Source: Runella sp. MFBS21 (lineage in GTDB: Bacteria > Bacteroidota > Bacteroidia > Cytophagales > Spirosomataceae). Taken from it: a DNA stretch of 64,000 nt. Position numbers and translations under genes: made by a program. Shown here in pieces: positions 7,390-15,651 of this stretch. The stretch is from positions 1 through 64,000 of the forward strand of contig NZ_JARNTW010000022.1 in NCBI RefSeq assembly GCF_029433105.1. Direction: 5' to 3'. Under the pieces are notes generated by a model that worked only from the letters and a program-made list of their open reading frames with translations, was not told where the DNA came from and made no database searches. Numbering within the stretch: the first letter of the stretch is position 1; the number at the start of each line of letters is the position of its first letter.

Positions 7390-8919
7390 CTACTTCTTCA
7401 CTTCTCCGATATGATATTCTTGAATCAAAGGTGAACTTTCGGGCGTAAGTGTAAATGACACCCATAGCGTGGTCTTTTCTCCTTCGATAAGATAACGCCC
7501 TCTCAGTTGATTTTCGGGCACTATTTCTTTGACATTCAAAATTTTTCCAGCTTTAGCAAAGAGGGTATTAGCTTCTTTTTTGAGGGCTTCAAGTGAGTAG
7601 TCCGCAAAGAAGTTTTCGGCGAAAAGACCGCTCGTTTCGGCATTTTTCCAATCTGGCAAGATTTGCGTAAGGTCTTTTTGCCGTTGTTTAAGAATATCAG
7701 AAGCGGGTAATTGGCGAGGTTGTAACTGTGCACTGATGATAAGTGTATCCAAAACCCTGAGATTAATAGGTACAGTAGGGGCGTAAGTAACATTGGCAAA
7801 ACAAACTACACCGATGCCATATTCGGGCAAAAAGCGCCAATTGCTCCCAAAGCCGGGTAAGCCACCACTATGGCCTATATACACACGGTTGTCGCAGTCG
7901 CGCATCCAGTTGAGTCCATAGCAATAGGCAGATACTGTACCACATGTACGACCGCTTGGGTATTTGTATTGGGGTGCGAAACTGCTGATGTTCCAAGGTT
8001 GGTGCATTTCTCGAATCGAACTGCGTTTGAGAGGGCCATTGTCAGTGTCGTCTTTGGGAGGCCATGCCGCCAAGTGCAGCGCCATGTATTTGCTAAAATC
8101 TTCGATTGACGTAATCAAACCTCCCATGGCTCCCCAAGCCCCATCATGAAGCAGGGCCTCTTCGGTCCATTGGCCGTCGCGCCAACGATAGCCGTGGGCG
8201 AGTTTATCGGCTGGAATGTCGGTGTATTCCCACTTAGTATGCGTCATACCGAGGGGTTTGAAAATATTCTCGTTGATAAATTGCTGATAAGTTTTACCCG
8301 ACACTTGTTGAATGATATATCCCAACAGCGTAATTCCAAGATTGCTGTATTCGTACGTAATACCCGGTGTATTGGAAAAGGCAATTTTGCTTTGAAGGAG
8401 TTTAAGTAGTTCCTCGTTCGTATCCGCGAGTTGACGGTCGCCCCAAGGGTTGTCTTCAGGAAATCCCGCTGCGTGGGTCAAAAGGTGCCGAATCGTAATT
8501 GCAGGAGCATCGGCAGTGAGGAGCTTTATGGAAGCAAGCTCTGGGATATACTTACTAGCGGGGTCGTCGAGATTGAGTTTGCCGGCATCACGGAGCTGTA
8601 AAATCGCCATGGTAGTAAAGCTCTTGCTCATTGACGCAATCCTGAAAAGTGACTGAGTGGAAGCGGGGGTTTTCTGAGCGAGATTGGTATAGCCGAGGCT
8701 ATTGGTATGAACCAGCTTTCCATCTACTACGATTCCGTAGGTAAATCCTGGGAAATGATTTTTTTCGGCGTATTCTTTATAGATTTTATCAATGGTCGGA
8801 AAAACAGCTTCGATTTTCTTCATCCTATCCGGGTCGGTAAAGACGGGCGGGCGGTAGGATTGACTATGTGCAATAGAGATAATTGAAACGAAGAAGACAC
8901 ATTGGAAAAAGTTTTTCAT
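7390..8919 (-). CDS. Serine hydrolase, class-C beta-lactamase/esterase family
   Basis: 509 residues. Signal peptide 1-19 (cut near AHS-Q). The penicillin-binding-type catalytic motifs are all present: SMSK (96-99, nucleophile Ser96), YSN (191-193) and HSG (350-352). There is also a C-terminal beta-rich extension of about 100 residues (400-509). The protein is therefore exported and hydrolyses an ester, amide or D-amino-acid peptide bond; genuine beta-lactamase activity is not implied. It begins 37 bp after the reverse transcriptase gene on the same strand, with no terminator between them, but looks functionally unrelated to it. Confidence 0.88.
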   Translation of the reverse strand: MKNFFQCVFFVSIISIAHSQSYRPPVFTDPDRMKKIEAVFPTIDKIYKEYAEKNHFPGFTYGIVVDGKLVHTNSLGYTNLAQKTPASTQSLFRIASMSKSFTTMAILQLRDAGKLNLDDPASKYIPELASIKLLTADAPAITIRHLLTHAAGFPEDNPWGDRQLADTNEELLKLLQSKIAFSNTPGITYEYSNLGITLLGYIIQQVSGKTYQQFINENIFKPLGMTHTKWEYTDIPADKLAHGYRWRDGQWTEEALLHDGAWGAMGGLITSIEDFSKYMALHLAAWPPKDDTDNGPLKRSSIREMHQPWNISSFAPQYKYPSGRTCGTVSAYCYGLNWMRDCDNRVYIGHSGGLPGFGSNWRFLPEYGIGVVCFANVTYAPTVPINLRVLDTLIISAQLQPRQLPASDILKQRQKDLTQILPDWKNAETSGLFAENFFADYSLEALKKEANTLFAKAGKILNVKEIVPENQLRGRYLIEGEKTTLWVSFTLTPESSPLIQEYHIGEVKK

Positions 8920-8956
8920 TGGGAAAGTTTCAAATTAGTTGATGATAGACTTGCTC

Positions 8957-10444
8957 CTAAACCACCTCCCACCATGCTTTATCGTCGTTATTTGAATCTT
9001 GAAAAGGGAGCGATGTGGGAGATATATCTTTAATAGAGGGAGATGTTTTTTCTTTTTTACCAAAAATGGTATCTAACTTTGTTTTGAATTTTGCACCTTG
9101 TTCGGGTTTTATCATACTCACAAAGTTGACATACCCCCTCATAGAAGCTTCTAGGTTTTTACTATTGTTCCAAGTTTTACCTTCTACGCCTGATTGCTCA
9201 ATGTGATGAATAAGGGCACGGAATTTACGTAGCATTTGTCGATCGATACTCACTTTCTCATTTACAATAATGCCTGTTACTCGTTGTTGAGTACCTTTAC
9301 GCATGACTGCTATTTTTTCAGGATGAACGACAAAACCTTCATCTTCAACAATTTTATGGACACTCCAAAGTAATTGTCCTACGAGTTTTGAACCTTCGCT
9401 AGTAGCTGAGAAAGAGAGGTCGTCGGCATATCGACTATAATTGAATCCTAATTTTTGGCCTAATCCTTGAAAACGCAGGTCGAGCCGGTGACAGATAAGG
9501 TTGGTAATAGCGGGGCTGCTGGGTGCTCCTTGCGGAAGCTTTCGGATACTTTTTGCAGTATAATAAATTTGGCTATCAATCTTTACAATATCTACTTCAG
9601 GCTCAGTACAGATTAACGCCAAAATCGTAGCTATCCGTTCGGAATAGCCTAATTTATGATATAAACCTTTGACACGAGGATAGGTGATAGTAGGAAAAAA
9701 ATCTTTTAAATCGATATTAACTACTACTTCTTGACCCGTGTGGTTTTGTGCATTGGAAAGAATGGATTTTTTAGGTACAAACCCATGAGCCGCCTCTGAG
9801 GAGGGTATTTTATAGAGTATATTTTCCAATATCCAGTATTGTGCCTTTTTCAATAAAGGCATAGGAGCTGATATTAATCGTTTACCGCCAGATTTTTTTG
9901 GAAGATAAAAGCGCTTATAATGAGAAATTTTAGAGACAGTTCTATTGAAAGCTAAAAACCGAAGATGGCCTAGAGAAACTCCCATAGCCTGAGCTAATTG
10001 AAAAGGGTTTTCAAAATGTGGCAGCCCTAAGGTATTAAGTTGCTGGAGATTGCTTTGTGTTTGATTCAAGCCTCCAGAAACACCTTCTCCTAAGTATCCA
10101 ATAGAGTATTGTTGTTGAATTTTCCACGCCTCAGCTTTTTGTTGGCGACGCTGCTCATTTTTAGCTTTTGTTTCCTCTCTTCGTTTTTTTGATGCTTCTA
10201 GACGCGACTTACGCATTTCGGCCAGCATGGCCTGTTTATTAGCATAGCGTTGCTGTTTTTGAGAGAGTTCATTTAATTCTCGATAAAGCTCTCCCTGTTT
10301 TGCAATAAGTTGTTCAGAAAGTTGGGGTTGGGCTGCATCAGTTTGCCAGAATCCGAGCCGCTTCATCTCCGAAAAAATGAATTCGTCGCGTGAGGTTTCG
10401 CGAATGCGGTCGTAGATTTGTTGGCGGGTGAGGCGTTCTGACAT
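8957..10444 (-). CDS. Retron-type reverse transcriptase with long N-terminal extension
   Basis: 495 residues, longer than the usual 300-400 for retron RTs. Residues 1-140 are an extension with a highly charged coiled coil at about 45-112 (K/E/Q/R-rich). The RT domain follows: retron-like HGFVPKKS (220-227), catalytic block NIDLKDFFPTI (243-253, Asp245), LPQGAPSSPAITN (303-315), the active-site YADD (339-342) and HPEK (374-377). VTGIIVN (389-395) holds the VTG triplet that retron RTs use to recognise their own msr. The C-terminal tail after about 465 is acidic and low in complexity. The predicted msr-msd RNA lies immediately upstream, as in retrons; it would serve as primer and template for msDNA. 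Group II intron RT and DGR RT are unlikely: no maturase domain, no intron and no variable repeat are visible. Confidence 0.92.
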   Translation of the reverse strand: MSERLTRQQIYDRIRETSRDEFIFSEMKRLGFWQTDAAQPQLSEQLIAKQGELYRELNELSQKQQRYANKQAMLAEMRKSRLEASKKRREETKAKNEQRRQQKAEAWKIQQQYSIGYLGEGVSGGLNQTQSNLQQLNTLGLPHFENPFQLAQAMGVSLGHLRFLAFNRTVSKISHYKRFYLPKKSGGKRLISAPMPLLKKAQYWILENILYKIPSSEAAHGFVPKKSILSNAQNHTGQEVVVNIDLKDFFPTITYPRVKGLYHKLGYSERIATILALICTEPEVDIVKIDSQIYYTAKSIRKLPQGAPSSPAITNLICHRLDLRFQGLGQKLGFNYSRYADDLSFSATSEGSKLVGQLLWSVHKIVEDEGFVVHPEKIAVMRKGTQQRVTGIIVNEKVSIDRQMLRKFRALIHHIEQSGVEGKTWNNSKNLEASMRGYVNFVSMIKPEQGAKFKTKLDTIFGKKEKTSPSIKDISPTSLPFQDSNNDDKAWWEVV

Positions 10445-10463
10445 AGTGTTTATTCAAATAAAA

Positions 10464-10493
10464 CCCCTTTCTTCACTAAGACAAAGAAAGGGG
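10464..10493 (-). terminator. Terminator-like hairpin between msd and the RT gene
   Basis: CCCCTTTCTT (10464-10473) and AAGAAAGGGG (10484-10493) form a perfect 10-bp stem with a 10-nt loop; on the minus strand it is followed by TTTTATTTG. It begins one base after the a2 repeat and lies 20 bp before the RT start codon. It could define the 3' end of the retron RNA and let only part of the transcription continue into RT, which would fit the need for excess RNA. Confidence 0.65.
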
Positions 10494-10494
10494 A

Positions 10495-10727
10495 GCAAAT
10501 TCAAGAAATTTTCTTCGATCATACTCAGGACTAAATCAATCAACTCCAAGAGGGCGCACCCCCATAGGGGCTTTTGCTTCAAGGAAGCCATACTGTGAAA
10601 GCCCCTATGGGGGTGTTGCCCTCACAGTAAAGATTGCATTTAGTGATGCATGTAAAGTCATATTTCACGAACGACGAAACATCGTTCTTTCCTTTCGGAA
10701 TGCAAGATTTTGAATTTCTTGATTTGC
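10495..10727 (-). ncRNA. Predicted retron msr-msd RNA
   Basis: On the minus strand a1 (10727-10713, GCAAATCAAGAAATT) pairs with a2 (10510-10495, AATTTCTTGAATTTGC) over 15 bp with one bulged A, bracketing about 233 nt. Within it, 5' to 3', lie msr-like hairpins: TTCC-GAAA-GGAA (10700-10689), GAACGA/TCGTTC (10687-10669) and a TGCAT/ATGCA stem (10650-10635). Then comes a long msd-like stem: 10552-10574 with 10598-10621, an uninterrupted 18 bp (CACCCCCATAGGGGCTTT and its complement) plus 4 bp beyond a small bulge. Its apical loop contains a second GCTTC/GAAGC hairpin. The usual branching guanosine in an AGC context is not obvious; the first G after a1 is in CTTGCA (minus strand). Position and architecture match retron RNAs; exact ends are predicted. 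Confidence 0.82.
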
Positions 10728-10732
10728 TTGTG

Positions 10733-10762
10733 CAAATTAAAATGTTGATTTGATTTAGCAAA
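10733..10762 (-). promoter_or_regulatory. Predicted promoter for the retron RNA
   Basis: On the minus strand, TTTG (10762-10759), an 18-nt spacer and TTAATTTG (10740-10733, 7 of 8 matches to TAnnTTTG). A start 5-6 nt downstream would be at about 10727, the first base of a1. It lies after the TPR gene stop (10788), so the RNA and RT could be expressed independently of the upstream genes. Confidence 0.6.
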
Positions 10763-10787
10763 CCTTTTCTACAGATTTTTCTAGTCT

Positions 10788-11759
10788 TTATGCGAAAAGG
10801 TTCTGTAAGTCTTTATTGGTCTTGATACCCCGCAAATAATTCCAAGGAGTGGCGCTCATGTGGCCTTTAAACTTTTCAAACTCTTTTTTTGCCAGTGCCT
10901 TTTCTTTCATCAAGTACAGTAAGAAACAAAATTTGTTTTGAATGGGATAGATGATTTCTTTGGGTTCTTGAGTAGGAGAAAATTCATTGTATAATTTGAA
11001 AAAATCAGCCCTGAAATCTTCATTTTTAAGGAAATTATCCAATTTTTCGCGCCCGTTTTCTTCTCGTAAGTACCCCAACGCATCTTCTATAAAACACTCT
11101 AGCATTAAGCTTTTAAAGAAAGGATTTGGATTGTTGGTAATGATTTGATCCACAAACTCGTACATTTCTTGTTTTGACCCTAGCCATTTTTCTTTTAGCG
11201 CATTGAGGGTAGCCGAATGCGCATAGAAATGATTAGGGTCTAGCTGAATCGCACTTTGGAAATGACTTAAAACAGCTTCTTTGTCACTTAATCCCATATA
11301 CATCGGAATCGTACGGGCGTGAGTTTCAGCTTCATAAGGATTTAATTCGAGAGAGGTTTGAAAGTGTTCTTCTGCTTTATATAAATAGTTTAAAAAACCT
11401 TCCCATTGCTCTTCAGTGACATCTTCCGCCCATTTAGCGGTGCGGCTTTCCCAAGCTAAATGTACACAGTTTGCTCCTCTAAATAAATGAGATATGTACG
11501 AATCAGGTTGCGCAGATACCCACTCTAATATTTTAGCACTGTACTGATTCTCAAAGGCTAAGTTTGCTACCAATAAACTTTTTTCCCAAGATTTGCTTTT
11601 CTGATATTGCTCAGTAAGATTGTCAAATTCCCCACTTAATAACAATGATGCTGCTCGGTTGACGGAAGGATTCCCAAAAGAGGGGTCAGGATCACGAGAA
11701 GGATGGGGTTGTATGTTTGAATCTTTAGATTTGCCGAAGCCGAAAAGGGTTTTGAACAT
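10788..11759 (-). CDS. TPR-like helical repeat protein of the retron locus
   Basis: 323 residues, no signal peptide or membrane helix. The N-terminal 30 residues are polar (SKDSNIQPHPSRDPD). Residues about 126-190 contain two TPR-like units: the first holds YLYKAEEHFQTSLELNPYEA, the second AVLSHFQSAIQLDPNHFYAH. The flanking parts are also helical. It starts 18 bp after the SWIM gene and precedes the RNA-containing gap, so it belongs to the operon by position. TPR arrays are protein-binding scaffolds; a role in bridging the RT/msDNA complex to an effector is inference. No catalytic motif is visible. Confidence 0.78.
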   Translation of the reverse strand: MFKTLFGFGKSKDSNIQPHPSRDPDPSFGNPSVNRAASLLLSGEFDNLTEQYQKSKSWEKSLLVANLAFENQYSAKILEWVSAQPDSYISHLFRGANCVHLAWESRTAKWAEDVTEEQWEGFLNYLYKAEEHFQTSLELNPYEAETHARTIPMYMGLSDKEAVLSHFQSAIQLDPNHFYAHSATLNALKEKWLGSKQEMYEFVDQIITNNPNPFFKSLMLECFIEDALGYLREENGREKLDNFLKNEDFRADFFKLYNEFSPTQEPKEIIYPIQNKFCFLLYLMKEKALAKKEFEKFKGHMSATPWNYLRGIKTNKDLQNLFA

Positions 11760-11777
11760 CTTAAAATAAGCTTAGAA

Positions 11778-13427
11778 TTATGAGGGTGTTTTTTTTTCTA
11801 TATATGCGATTCGAGTTGCTAAAATATGCTCGCAGGGACCTTTGTAGAGTTTGTTGCTGATATAAAAGTCACAATCACAGTGAGCTTGTACGAGTCGTTC
11901 GTCATTGTCGATGAAGAGTGATGGTTTAAAAGTACGCCCTCCCGATTTAATCGTTGCCGACATTGATAATCCATGAGAAGAAGACTGAGCGTTTATGTGA
12001 ATATTATTATTTTTTACTAGTAATCTTGCCGCCTCTTCGCGTGGATTGTCGAATCGTAACTTGTGAATGGGTAAAGGGTCTCGCGAAAGCTCCCGAATCC
12101 TGTATACCCCGAGGTTTAAATCAAAGATGGTTTTGCCTGCTTGGGTAAATGTTCCTAAAGCGCCTAATACAGTTTTGGTATCGATATTAAGTCTTTTAGC
12201 TAAATTATCAGGTTTTTCGTACCAGTTTTCACGCAAAGCATTGTAAATAGTCTGAGAGAGAAAACCATCGACTTCTGCTCGCGGAGCCATTAAGTCAAAA
12301 TTGCCTACTCTTGACCAATCGTTGGCTGACCATCCCGAAAGACCCAATGTGAAAGTCATGTCTCCTAAATCAGCTATAAAAAAAGAAGGAAGTCCTGAGC
12401 CGAGTAGGTGTACCGTAAATATTTTAGTGATAGGAATTAATCTTTCTAAAATTAAGAGCCGCCGTCTTCCCCAGACTCTTATAGTTTGAGGGGTTGAGCC
12501 TTTAAATATGGATCTATTGCATACGATTTCTTTATTGAATGGCTCAAAAAGCAATACAATAGGTTCGCCGGGCTTTAAAATAAATTTAATAGACCTTGGT
12601 CCTGTTTTTTCTTTAAATCGCCTCAATAACAAGCAAATATTATAAACATCCATCGGATGTAATTCAAAACTCGTAGTAGGTAGGGTCATGGCTGAACTGA
12701 CCTGTAAAAACCCCCGTACCCAACTATCAGGAACATCAATTTTTACCTCTTTAAATTCGGTTTCGTTCGTAGTTTTGACAGTAAATCCAGTAGGGTCGAT
12801 TTTAAAATCAGTTTCTTTATAGTCTCTTATTTTTTGGAACTCATGATACAGCCCCGACGAATAATCAATGTTAGTAGTGCCACACTGAAATTCGTTAATT
12901 TCTTTGAAAACGTTGTAACTTGACTCAAGTTTTCCGTAAGTAGATTCATCTTGACTGAAACATTCAAAAAATACTTCATCGGGATGTACCGTAATGACGG
13001 GGTCAAGCACCATCCAAGCATCCCGGTCTCTTAGGTAAAGATAGTCAAAATAGCGCCGCTGCGCTCTATAAAAAGGGCTTAGAATTCTGTCTCGTTCCTG
13101 ATTTAGACCTCGCAATTCTTTGCGAATTGCTTCAATGCGTGTTTTGACAGCTTCGACATTATAGGTTTCTAAAAATTCGGCCAAAAATAAGCCTTCTTGC
13201 TGGGCAGCCCATTCTTTATAGGCGGTTTTGTCTTTGGGTTTAAATCTCATATCAGACACCACCACATCATGCAAAGCAGAAATGGCTTCTCGAAACGCTA
13301 TTTTTTTGTTGAGTTTTCCCACAAAATAAGTAGGTTCCCTTAGAGTATCAGGCACAAAAGATACACCTACCGAGTTGGTGTTGCTCACTATTGAGCTGTT
13401 TCCACCATATTTATAACTGAAAAGCAT
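11778..13427 (-). CDS. Winged-helix + SWIM zinc-finger protein (WHSWIM-like)
   Basis: 549 residues. Residues about 1-370 have no recognised family and include a coiled-coil-like stretch near 90-115. Residues about 387-442 look like a winged helix (NLAKRLNIDTKTVLGAL as recognition element). The C-terminus carries a SWIM zinc finger with ligands Cys517, Cys519, Cys532 and His534 (CxC-x12-CxH). SWIM and winged-helix modules bind nucleic acids or proteins. This domain pair is, from memory, the hallmark partner of type XIII retrons; E. coli YehQ is another SWIM protein encoded in a WGR-HEAT neighbourhood. It starts 9 bp after the membrane protein gene. Confidence 0.85.
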   Translation of the reverse strand: MLFSYKYGGNSSIVSNTNSVGVSFVPDTLREPTYFVGKLNKKIAFREAISALHDVVVSDMRFKPKDKTAYKEWAAQQEGLFLAEFLETYNVEAVKTRIEAIRKELRGLNQERDRILSPFYRAQRRYFDYLYLRDRDAWMVLDPVITVHPDEVFFECFSQDESTYGKLESSYNVFKEINEFQCGTTNIDYSSGLYHEFQKIRDYKETDFKIDPTGFTVKTTNETEFKEVKIDVPDSWVRGFLQVSSAMTLPTTSFELHPMDVYNICLLLRRFKEKTGPRSIKFILKPGEPIVLLFEPFNKEIVCNRSIFKGSTPQTIRVWGRRRLLILERLIPITKIFTVHLLGSGLPSFFIADLGDMTFTLGLSGWSANDWSRVGNFDLMAPRAEVDGFLSQTIYNALRENWYEKPDNLAKRLNIDTKTVLGALGTFTQAGKTIFDLNLGVYRIRELSRDPLPIHKLRFDNPREEAARLLVKNNNIHINAQSSSHGLSMSATIKSGGRTFKPSLFIDNDERLVQAHCDCDFYISNKLYKGPCEHILATRIAYIEKKTPS

Positions 13428-13436
13428 ATAAATGTC

Positions 13437-14189
13437 TCATTTAGAATATTTTCTAATATACAATTCAAAGCCCAAACCTAAAAAAAACATGGACAGAAAC
13501 TGACCTACTAAAATTAAGCATGTCGTCATTAGGAAGTTTTCCAAGGCCCATAACATTCGAAATACAAAAAACAAACCACCTAAGTATTTTATGAAAGCAT
13601 ATAGCATGTAAAAAAAACCTCCAACAGTAAGTAAATTAGTAATGAAATTGGCGGGCGTTTTGTCGGAACTTAGTATCTCTACAAAATGTACCGCAAAAGT
13701 CGGAGCCGCTACTAAGAGAATTAGATTGGTAGCAATGATTCCGCAAACGTTTACATTAGTTCCTAGTTTATTGATTAGATTTACTATATCTGTAGGTGGG
13801 GCATCAAAAAAAATAACATCGTGAAATAGATTTGATAAACGACTGTAATCCTGATTGTTGTCTGTAAAAAAATGTAAGAATATTAGAGGAATAATGAACT
13901 TTAAGGATACTAAAAGCAACCTTCTGAAAAGAGGTAGGCCACTCAATGTTGAATCAATTTCTTTTCTCTCCTCTCCCAAATAATAAGCCCCCTCTACTTT
14001 TAATCCCATCCAGTAAGGAATTAAGTTTAGAAAAATGGGCACTTGATTGAAGACTTTGAAATAGAGTGTATAACCCCAGCCCGCCTTAAATCTTATAAAG
14101 TCACAATTGTTGCTTCGGTACAACAAAAACTCAAATAGGCATTTGACTGACAATACTAAGTTGAATAGGATGATAACCCAAAACGCCAT
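13437..14189 (-). CDS. Multi-pass membrane protein of the retron locus
   Basis: 250 residues with five to six predicted transmembrane helices, near 1-20, 42-64, 88-107, 147-171, 180-210 and 214-238. A loop at about 108-145 contains acidic and aromatic residues (FTDNNQDYSRL, VIFFDAPPTD). No family is recognised. It is packed between the SWIM gene (9 bp) and the WGR-propeller gene (6 bp), so it is translated from the same message. Membrane proteins are common effectors in abortive-infection systems, including retrons; calling this the toxin is an inference from context only. Confidence 0.8.
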   Translation of the reverse strand: MAFWVIILFNLVLSVKCLFEFLLYRSNNCDFIRFKAGWGYTLYFKVFNQVPIFLNLIPYWMGLKVEGAYYLGEERKEIDSTLSGLPLFRRLLLVSLKFIIPLIFLHFFTDNNQDYSRLSNLFHDVIFFDAPPTDIVNLINKLGTNVNVCGIIATNLILLVAAPTFAVHFVEILSSDKTPANFITNLLTVGGFFYMLYAFIKYLGGLFFVFRMLWALENFLMTTCLILVGQFLSMFFLGLGFELYIRKYSK

Positions 14190-14195
14190 CTGATG

Positions 14196-15635
14196 CTAGT
14201 TTTGTAGTTTTAGAATATTTCCAAAAACACGGTAAAAGCCTCCCTGTGAAGCTTGCCGTACTTCATCAACTATATATATGGCTCCTTCTTGCCTTAGGTT
14301 TTTAGGGAACTGAACATGCCAATTTTTATTATATCCCTCCGAAATCACTTTTACTCTTAGCTGCCCATTTTCGAGCTGACATTGGAGTTGTACGCCAGTA
14401 TTTGGGTTTTGAGTAGTTTCTAAAACCAATGTATCGTTGATGGTAATAGATGGTGAAAGCTGTGAAGCTGCCACTTTGATGTCTTTGTAAACAGGCACAA
14501 TACCAGATTGTGCATTGAGGATGGCATGTTCGGAGGCATCAATGCATACTAGTGCTCCATCGGTAGTGACTGTATAAAGCTTTTCTTGAAAATACTGCAT
14601 TGATAGAGCCGAACCACAGCCAGTAGCTAATTTCCAAAGACGTTGACCACTCGCGTTGAAACAGTAGATAGAGGAGTAGTTGTCTCCCGCAAAAACATAT
14701 TCGCCGTCTTTTGAAGCAGCGCAAGAATAAACAGTTGCATCGGTTTTATAATCTCTTAAATGTATGCCATTTTTTGAGAAAACTTGTACTAAAGAATGGC
14801 TAGTGGCAACATAGAGGGCATTGTTCTCCATCCAACCAAACAATACCGCTCCGGTGGAATAGTGCTCCCATTCAAATCTACCATCGGGGCCATTAAAGGC
14901 CGTAATTCCGGCGGAGTCTCCGTAAAAAACTTTTCCACGCTCATCACAACGCATCATCCACGCGGCACGGCCGCTTTGCTGTTTGCTCCATTGCTCTTCA
15001 TCTTCGTAGTTGATAATAGTGGCGCGCCCACTAGCATCCGACACCCCAAGCAAGCCATCGTTGATGTCAAGCCAATAAATATCAATTTTTTCGTTAATTT
15101 CATAAGACAGACGAGGCCTTTTACCAGTTAGGTCATACACGTTGCCATCGTCGCATCCCACATAAATCCAGTCACTATCTGCCACAATACACTTTACACT
15201 ATCGGGTAAGCGTTGGTGTAAAGTGAGTTCTCCTTGGTGATTGAGTCTAAAAACATCGCCTTTTTCGTTGCCCACCCAGCAGTTGATATCATCAATGTAT
15301 ATCCCAAATGCCGCCGACTCTGTCTGAAACTTCCACAGGATAGGCAGCTTGTTTTTGATGAGAGAAGGCTTACTTTCAGTGGTTCTGCGGGTGATTGCTC
15401 TTTTTGTACGCACTCCCATTACTGCGGGAGCATATCCTTTTTTGGCTTTTTCTTGAACTTTCTTATTCGCAAATTTGAGGGCTTCTTCGGGGGTGTTGTG
15501 GGTAGCGATTTGGGTTTGGCCTTTATCGCCAATGCGCCCATACCGAATCGTAACGGTTGTGGAATCAATGGTTACTTCATAAAATTTATGTGAAGATCCT
15601 TGGTCTTCCGAGAGCTCTAAATAATGTCTAACCAT
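14196..15635 (-). CDS. WGR domain fused to a beta-propeller (PQQ/WD40-like)
   Basis: 479 residues. Residues 1-80 are a WGR domain with a variant core (RYGRIGDKG, residues 31-39) and the usual C-terminal helix (EEALKFANKKVQEKAKKGY). Residues about 100-400 are six or seven beta-propeller blades with recurring D-x-Y/W-I/V-x-V/A-G patterns (DWIYVGCDDGNVYDL, GEYVFAGDNYSSIYCF, KLYTVTTDGALVCID). A beta-rich tail of about 80 residues closes the protein. WGR domains bind nucleic-acid ends in PARPs and occur in bacterial MolR proteins; propellers are ligand or protein sensors. No enzyme motif is visible. It lies 16 bp after the HEAT gene. Confidence 0.85.
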   Translation of the reverse strand: MVRHYLELSEDQGSSHKFYEVTIDSTTVTIRYGRIGDKGQTQIATHNTPEEALKFANKKVQEKAKKGYAPAVMGVRTKRAITRRTTESKPSLIKNKLPILWKFQTESAAFGIYIDDINCWVGNEKGDVFRLNHQGELTLHQRLPDSVKCIVADSDWIYVGCDDGNVYDLTGKRPRLSYEINEKIDIYWLDINDGLLGVSDASGRATIINYEDEEQWSKQQSGRAAWMMRCDERGKVFYGDSAGITAFNGPDGRFEWEHYSTGAVLFGWMENNALYVATSHSLVQVFSKNGIHLRDYKTDATVYSCAASKDGEYVFAGDNYSSIYCFNASGQRLWKLATGCGSALSMQYFQEKLYTVTTDGALVCIDASEHAILNAQSGIVPVYKDIKVAASQLSPSITINDTLVLETTQNPNTGVQLQCQLENGQLRVKVISEGYNKNWHVQFPKNLRQEGAIYIVDEVRQASQGGFYRVFGNILKLQN

Positions 15636-15651
15636 GACTTAATGTTATATT

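Noticed and set aside
8957-10444. Group II intron or diversity-generating retroelement RT
   Set aside because: No maturase or endonuclease domain, no domain V/VI intron structure and no template/variable repeat pair was seen; motif VTG and the upstream RNA favour a retron.
10552-10621. Long inverted repeat read as transposon ends or a terminator
   Set aside because: The arms are only 23 nt apart with no transposase or target duplication, there is no T-tract, and the a1/a2 repeat outside it fits a retron msd better.
10579-10761. 60-codon minus-strand frame in the gap upstream of the RT
   Set aside because: It runs straight through the msd stem and msr hairpins, has no start context and no protein-like composition.
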